Position numbers and translations under genes: made by a program
Notes under the pieces: model-generated
What the model saw: the letters and a program-made list of their open reading frames with translations, nothing else
The model's database searches: none
What the model was told of the DNA's origin: nothing
From: Photobacterium indicum
GTDB lineage: Bacteria > Pseudomonadota > Gammaproteobacteria > Enterobacterales > Vibrionaceae
Assembly: GCF_003026215.1 (NCBI RefSeq)
Contig: NZ_PYOC01000014.1
Coordinates: 58,546 to 122,545 of the forward strand
Direction of reading: 5' to 3'
Length of the DNA stretch: 64,000 nt
Part shown: piece after piece, positions 60,777 through 64,000 of the stretch
Position numbering within the stretch: the first letter of the stretch is position 1
Layout of the letters: every line of letters starts with the position of its first letter

Positions 60777-61235
60777 ATGTTAAAACGACTAATATTACTA
60801 TCATTTCTATCAACAACACTACTAGGCTGCGATAGTAATGACGATGTGAAAGAATTAGATTCAGTGCTTATCAAGAAGAATGAATACTTTTCAACGCAGT
60901 TCAATGTAGACGGCAACCAACAAGTTAACGTCAAAGTTAGTTTACTGAATAACGTCCCTTCAGAAGCATTCATCATTACAGAAACAGAATACAAAAACTG
61001 GGAAGATGAAACACAGACAAATGACTTTGCGAGTGCAACGTTAATATCAATTGTTAAATTTTCACCAGTTCCAGATAATCTAACAGAGTCAGGTTGGATT
61101 AAACTAGAATCTGGTGACTACCGTATACTTATCGAAAACACCGATTTTGGTTCTGTAAGGCCACAAACTGTGGACGGAGGATCTATCAGCGTTACAAATT
61201 CAACAAATGTCATGTACTCCATACTCTATAAATAA
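60777..61235 (+). CDS. Lipoprotein, paralog 2
   Basis: This 152-residue protein has a lipobox (FLSTTLLGC) and a mature domain nearly identical over the first 60 residues to the paralog at 53,795 (SNDDVKELDSVLIK and NEYFSTQFNVDGNQQVNVKV). Differences accumulate toward the C-terminus, which has a short insertion (PQTVDGGSISVTN). It precedes a decayed DUF3653 start and a full secretin gene. It was probably part of the same phage-derived segment that was duplicated. Confidence 0.75.
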   Translation: MLKRLILLSFLSTTLLGCDSNDDVKELDSVLIKKNEYFSTQFNVDGNQQVNVKVSLLNNVPSEAFIITETEYKNWEDETQTNDFASATLISIVKFSPVPDNLTESGWIKLESGDYRILIENTDFGSVRPQTVDGGSISVTNSTNVMYSILYK

Positions 61236-61405
61236 ATTATCTAGCTAAGAGCAAAAGCGGCTTGGCAGTGTGAAGGGCGGTTATGTGGATTTTTGAGTCT
61301 GTAGCGGTTTCGACCAGTGAGCTATGCCGAAAAATTGGGGTATAGAGAGTGGTCTTATATGGCTGCGCCATGGGGCAGTCAACCACTCAACATTGTGCGG
61401 TGGTT
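61236..61405 (+). pseudogene. Decayed DUF3653 5' end, copy C
   Basis: Same repeat as at 51,123 and 54,239, here between the lipoprotein stop and the 3' end of the intact secretin. STSELCRKIGV is followed by a stop; the rest of the gene is missing. Confidence 0.55.
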
Positions 61406-62626
61406 TTATATCACCGTCACCTTGATTAACACGGACATTTGAGAGCTTACCGACTTGTCAGAAGTCGTTCTGAATAGCCCACCAATCCACGGTATATCTT
61501 TCAATAACGGCACACCTGATTCTGATTTTCTCGACTCATCCGATACTAAACCACCCAAGATAATAGATTGACCATCCAACACTTGAACCACCGTGTTTAT
61601 TTCTCGATTGTTGGTAATAATATCGGAGGCAATATCACTGTCAGACACGCTCGATGATGTTTGGTTAATCGTGAGAACCACGGAATCATTCACAATATGC
61701 GGTACAACACTCAAACCCAGCCCGACATTTTGCCTTTCTATTTTCTGCACTAACGAACCATTGTTTGAAGTTTCAGTGGAGACTAAGAAGGGCACGTTCT
61801 GACCCACATTGATAGAGCCTTTTTCTCTATCCATCACCAACAGATACGGTTTAGATAAGAGCTTAGTATTCTGATTTTGCGTAATGGCCGTGACGAGGGC
61901 ACTTACATCACCTTTGTCATAAATGATATTGCCACCCTTAAAGGTTTCTTTAATCGACGCCACCGGATTAGAGATCAAACGAAATCCCGCACCTTCTAAC
62001 AACACATCCAAACTCACGCCAATAGATTCACTGTCACCAAGGCGGGTATCCATCACTACGGCATCAATCAACACTTGTTTACGCCTGACATCAACACGCT
62101 TAATCAGGTTATCAACTTGCGTCAATTGAGAAGGTGACCCCGTAATAATCATCGAGTTGATATTGGGTAAAGTAATCACCGAATAGGCGGTTTGCATCTC
62201 ACCTGTATTTCTTGAATAAGCCGTCAACACTGCTTGAATCAAGTCACTTATCTTGATGTTCTCCACATAGTTAAGATCATAAAATTTCGTCACTGGCGGT
62301 ACGATAACCAGTTTTTCATCTTTATTAGAATCATTGATACCGACCAGTGATAAACGGTAAAAACCGTCATCAGGTGTCATTTTAAAACCATTTGAAATCA
62401 GTACCGCATCAACAAAAGGTTGAAAGTCGTTGGTGTCTAATTCGGGTGCAGAGAAGGACACCGCGCCTTTAACACCATCATCAACAATCACATTCAATTT
62501 CAACGCATCAGAGTACCAATCGACAAATTCAGTGATTGGCATATTGTGCGCCTCAAATCCGTCAATTAACTTGGCATTAACGGGCAGGGCAAGAACTAGA
62601 GCAACAAGGAAAAAGAAACGTTTCAT
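61406..62626 (-). CDS. Filamentous phage secretin (pIV-like exit channel)
   Basis: This 406-residue protein has a signal peptide (MKRFFFLVALVLALPVNAKL). An N-terminal domain with MPITEFVDWYSDALKLNVIVDD follows, then a secretin domain with VLLEGAGFRL, SKPYLLVMDREKGSINVGQN and the gate motif VPLLKDIPWIGGLF. Filamentous phages use it to leave the cell through the outer membrane. It starts one base before the zot stop region (TAATATG), so the genes are coupled. This is the only complete one of three copies. Confidence 0.9.
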   Translation of the reverse strand: MKRFFFLVALVLALPVNAKLIDGFEAHNMPITEFVDWYSDALKLNVIVDDGVKGAVSFSAPELDTNDFQPFVDAVLISNGFKMTPDDGFYRLSLVGINDSNKDEKLVIVPPVTKFYDLNYVENIKISDLIQAVLTAYSRNTGEMQTAYSVITLPNINSMIITGSPSQLTQVDNLIKRVDVRRKQVLIDAVVMDTRLGDSESIGVSLDVLLEGAGFRLISNPVASIKETFKGGNIIYDKGDVSALVTAITQNQNTKLLSKPYLLVMDREKGSINVGQNVPFLVSTETSNNGSLVQKIERQNVGLGLSVVPHIVNDSVVLTINQTSSSVSDSDIASDIITNNREINTVVQVLDGQSIILGGLVSDESRKSESGVPLLKDIPWIGGLFRTTSDKSVSSQMSVLIKVTVI

Positions 62627-62627
62627 A

Positions 62628-63701
62628 TTAGCGCCCACACGTTAGAGAGAGTGATTTTTGCTTTTGGTTGGTGATCTTCAACTGACAGCGAGACACATTA
62701 GTTAGGGTTAATCCCAATTTCGTGAGAGTGTCTGAGGTAATGGTTTTATCGTCGAGCTTGAGCGTATAGAAAGGCGTGGCATTGGGCATTTTTGAATAAG
62801 ACACAATCTTATAATTTTTGTACGCTGAGACATCCACCGATTCAACGCTGGCAACTGCTTGCGAGATAATACCGTCATCACCTGAATCAAAAATGAAGTA
62901 GGAGACAGTGATACCCGCCAAGAACGCCAACGGGCGAGAAACTTTTTTTAAATAGATACGAGTAATACGCATGAGATTCCTTAGATTCATTGGCACGCGA
63001 TAGCGGTAATTGGTGTAATAAGGCGGCAAGTACGAGAACACACCGTGCTCATAGTTATGAGAGAAAACTTGTCGTGTATCGTAAGCCGAGTACAACCCCG
63101 CGCCCCAACAACTCCAACGGTCAACCGTCAGCGCATTTTGTTCGTCACCGTATTTCACAATACCCATATGTACCTTGGGTAATCGAACCGCATTACCTGT
63201 AAATGCTTTGATTAACGTACCAAGAAAAGGGATCATAATGCGGTCAGTTCGCTTACAAAAAACCACATGCTCAGCCAAGGTTAAACGGGCTTGTTTATCA
63301 ATGATTGAAAGGTGTTGAACGATAAAAATAATGTCCCAGCCCAATTTACGCGCATGAAGCAGCCAATTGATAATCTCTTGTCGGCCTTTGTCATTCCAAG
63401 ACCGAGAATTAAACCAAGTACCACACTCATCAAGCACCAATAAGCCGTTTTTATTTTCATCAAATATGGGTTTGCCTAATGTGGAGTTACCTTTACCAAT
63501 GGCGAGTAAATCATCCAGACACGGTTTATCAGGCACGCGTAACACACGGCTCTGTTTGGCTTTTCGTCCTAGTAATGCCACCAAGTTCAAATCCAGATTG
63601 GTGGCGACCTTGCAGCCTTTTTGCAGACGCTCCTGAATACGCGCCACTGACATAATAGATTTACCGCCACCCAATTTACCTGTTACAACATAAACAGCCA
63701 T
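62628..63701 (-). CDS. zot: Zot-family phage assembly ATPase (pI-like)
   Basis: This 357-residue protein has Walker A TGKLGGGKSIM (residues about 7-15) and Walker B LLVLDECGTWFNSRSW, followed by FIVQHLSIIDKQARLTLAEH, the standard Zot/pI assembly ATPase of inoviruses. A transmembrane helix near residue 255 (RPLAFLAGITVSYFIF) precedes a periplasmic tail that should contact the secretin. The start follows the upstream DUF2523 gene by 9 bp. Confidence 0.92.
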   Translation of the reverse strand: MAVYVVTGKLGGGKSIMSVARIQERLQKGCKVATNLDLNLVALLGRKAKQSRVLRVPDKPCLDDLLAIGKGNSTLGKPIFDENKNGLLVLDECGTWFNSRSWNDKGRQEIINWLLHARKLGWDIIFIVQHLSIIDKQARLTLAEHVVFCKRTDRIMIPFLGTLIKAFTGNAVRLPKVHMGIVKYGDEQNALTVDRWSCWGAGLYSAYDTRQVFSHNYEHGVFSYLPPYYTNYRYRVPMNLRNLMRITRIYLKKVSRPLAFLAGITVSYFIFDSGDDGIISQAVASVESVDVSAYKNYKIVSYSKMPNATPFYTLKLDDKTITSDTLTKLGLTLTNVSRCQLKITNQKQKSLSLTCGR

Positions 63702-63710
63702 AACGCCCCC

Positions 63711-63998
63711 TTAAACGTGACTCATCCACGCAATAGCCCATGCTTTCCATTCCCAAACCCAGCGAATAACCCGAGCGGAAAATACAGCAGAAAGGCAAGC
63801 TGGCGCATTAGAAGGAATGACCATGGCAAACCCCTCAGAGATACCTGGAGGGAGAACATACGACAAGCCTGACAAAATACCTTTCAAGGCAAGCAAGTTG
63901 ACCAACGCCAACGCAGACACCAAAGCGATAATGGTTAAATTCATCGCCGTTCTTTTCGTAAACCACGTTAAGAACCAGCCAAAAACAGACATCGCCAC
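63711..63998 (-). CDS. DUF2523/pVI-like minor coat protein of a filamentous phage
   Basis: This 95-residue hydrophobic protein has helices around AMNLTIIALVSALALVNLLA and the typical DUF2523 end (VIPSNAPACLSAVFSARVIR, then WVWEWK). It corresponds to the small membrane gene just before zot in vibrio phages (pVI/Ace position). The start is ATG 63,998 or 63,992; the frame begins at the window edge, so a longer N-terminus is possible. Replication and coat genes should lie to the right. Confidence 0.8.
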   Translation of the reverse strand: MAMSVFGWFLTWFTKRTAMNLTIIALVSALALVNLLALKGILSGLSYVLPPGISEGFAMVIPSNAPACLSAVFSARVIRWVWEWKAWAIAWMSHV

Positions 63999-64000
63999 AG

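Noticed and set aside
1..64000. CRISPR array or cas genes
   Set aside because: No regularly spaced short direct repeats and no Cas-like proteins were seen.

Overview
The window reads as the terminus (dif) region of the larger chromosome of a member of the Vibrionaceae, most likely Photobacterium or a close relative. This rests on gene content and order, not on a database match. The left 40 kb holds ordinary housekeeping genes: rsmF (cut by the left edge), letB-letA, an ABC exporter, msrC, proQ-prc, pncB, pepN, a DUF2835 gene, a giant NAD-glutamate dehydrogenase, pyrD, zapC, rlmKL, a thioredoxin-fold gene, uup, a DUF3466 gene, rmf, fabA, a LonB-like protease, matP, a DUF3634 gene and a PPC/DUF296 gene. 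From memory, a very similar run in Vibrio cholerae borders the dif1 locus that carries the CTX and TLC elements.

Between 35 and 41 kb lie lineage-specific genes: a PilZ protein, a ToxR-like/ToxS-like pair with overlapping reading frames, two exported alpha-beta-barrel proteins, an outer-membrane barrel and some small proteins. A second barrel gene has its 3' end replaced at about 41,111 by debris of a viral packaging ATPase.

From about 41 kb to the right edge the DNA is accessory. Its backbone is filamentous phage (inovirus) sequence: a DUF2523/pVI-like gene, zot and a secretin at 61.4-64.0 kb, two more secretin fragments, three copies of a DUF3653-type HTH gene, three copies of its decayed 5' end, and paired lipoprotein genes. 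Two sites resembling Xer/dif recombination sites lie just upstream of the two intact DUF3653 genes. I read the region as a stack of Xer-integrated elements at dif that recombined and decayed. Mixed into it are three remnants of an unrelated (PM2/tectivirus-like) packaging ATPase, a broken ISNCY-type insertion sequence, a tRNA-like sequence and a short run of minus-strand integron-style cassettes (57.4-60.0 kb) with at least one full attC-like palindrome and no integrase in view.

Two observations stand out. First, two unrelated minus-strand cargo blocks share the same flanks. One is a three-gene block with a KAP-family P-loop NTPase, a coiled-coil membrane protein and an HExxH protein (47.8-50.9 kb). 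The other is a single zinc-ribbon membrane protein (60.1-60.3 kb). Each is preceded by the same ~165-bp sequence and followed by the same 20-bp hairpin, as expected for a swappable cargo slot in an inovirus-like element. KAP NTPases include the phage-exclusion protein PifA, so anti-phage defence is a reasonable but untested idea. Second, the two-gene exported pair at 43.8-47.6 kb (215 and 1026 aa) matches no family I know. The large protein has a long Ala-rich hydrophobic stretch between helical segments, a layout reminiscent of alpha-helical pore-forming proteins.
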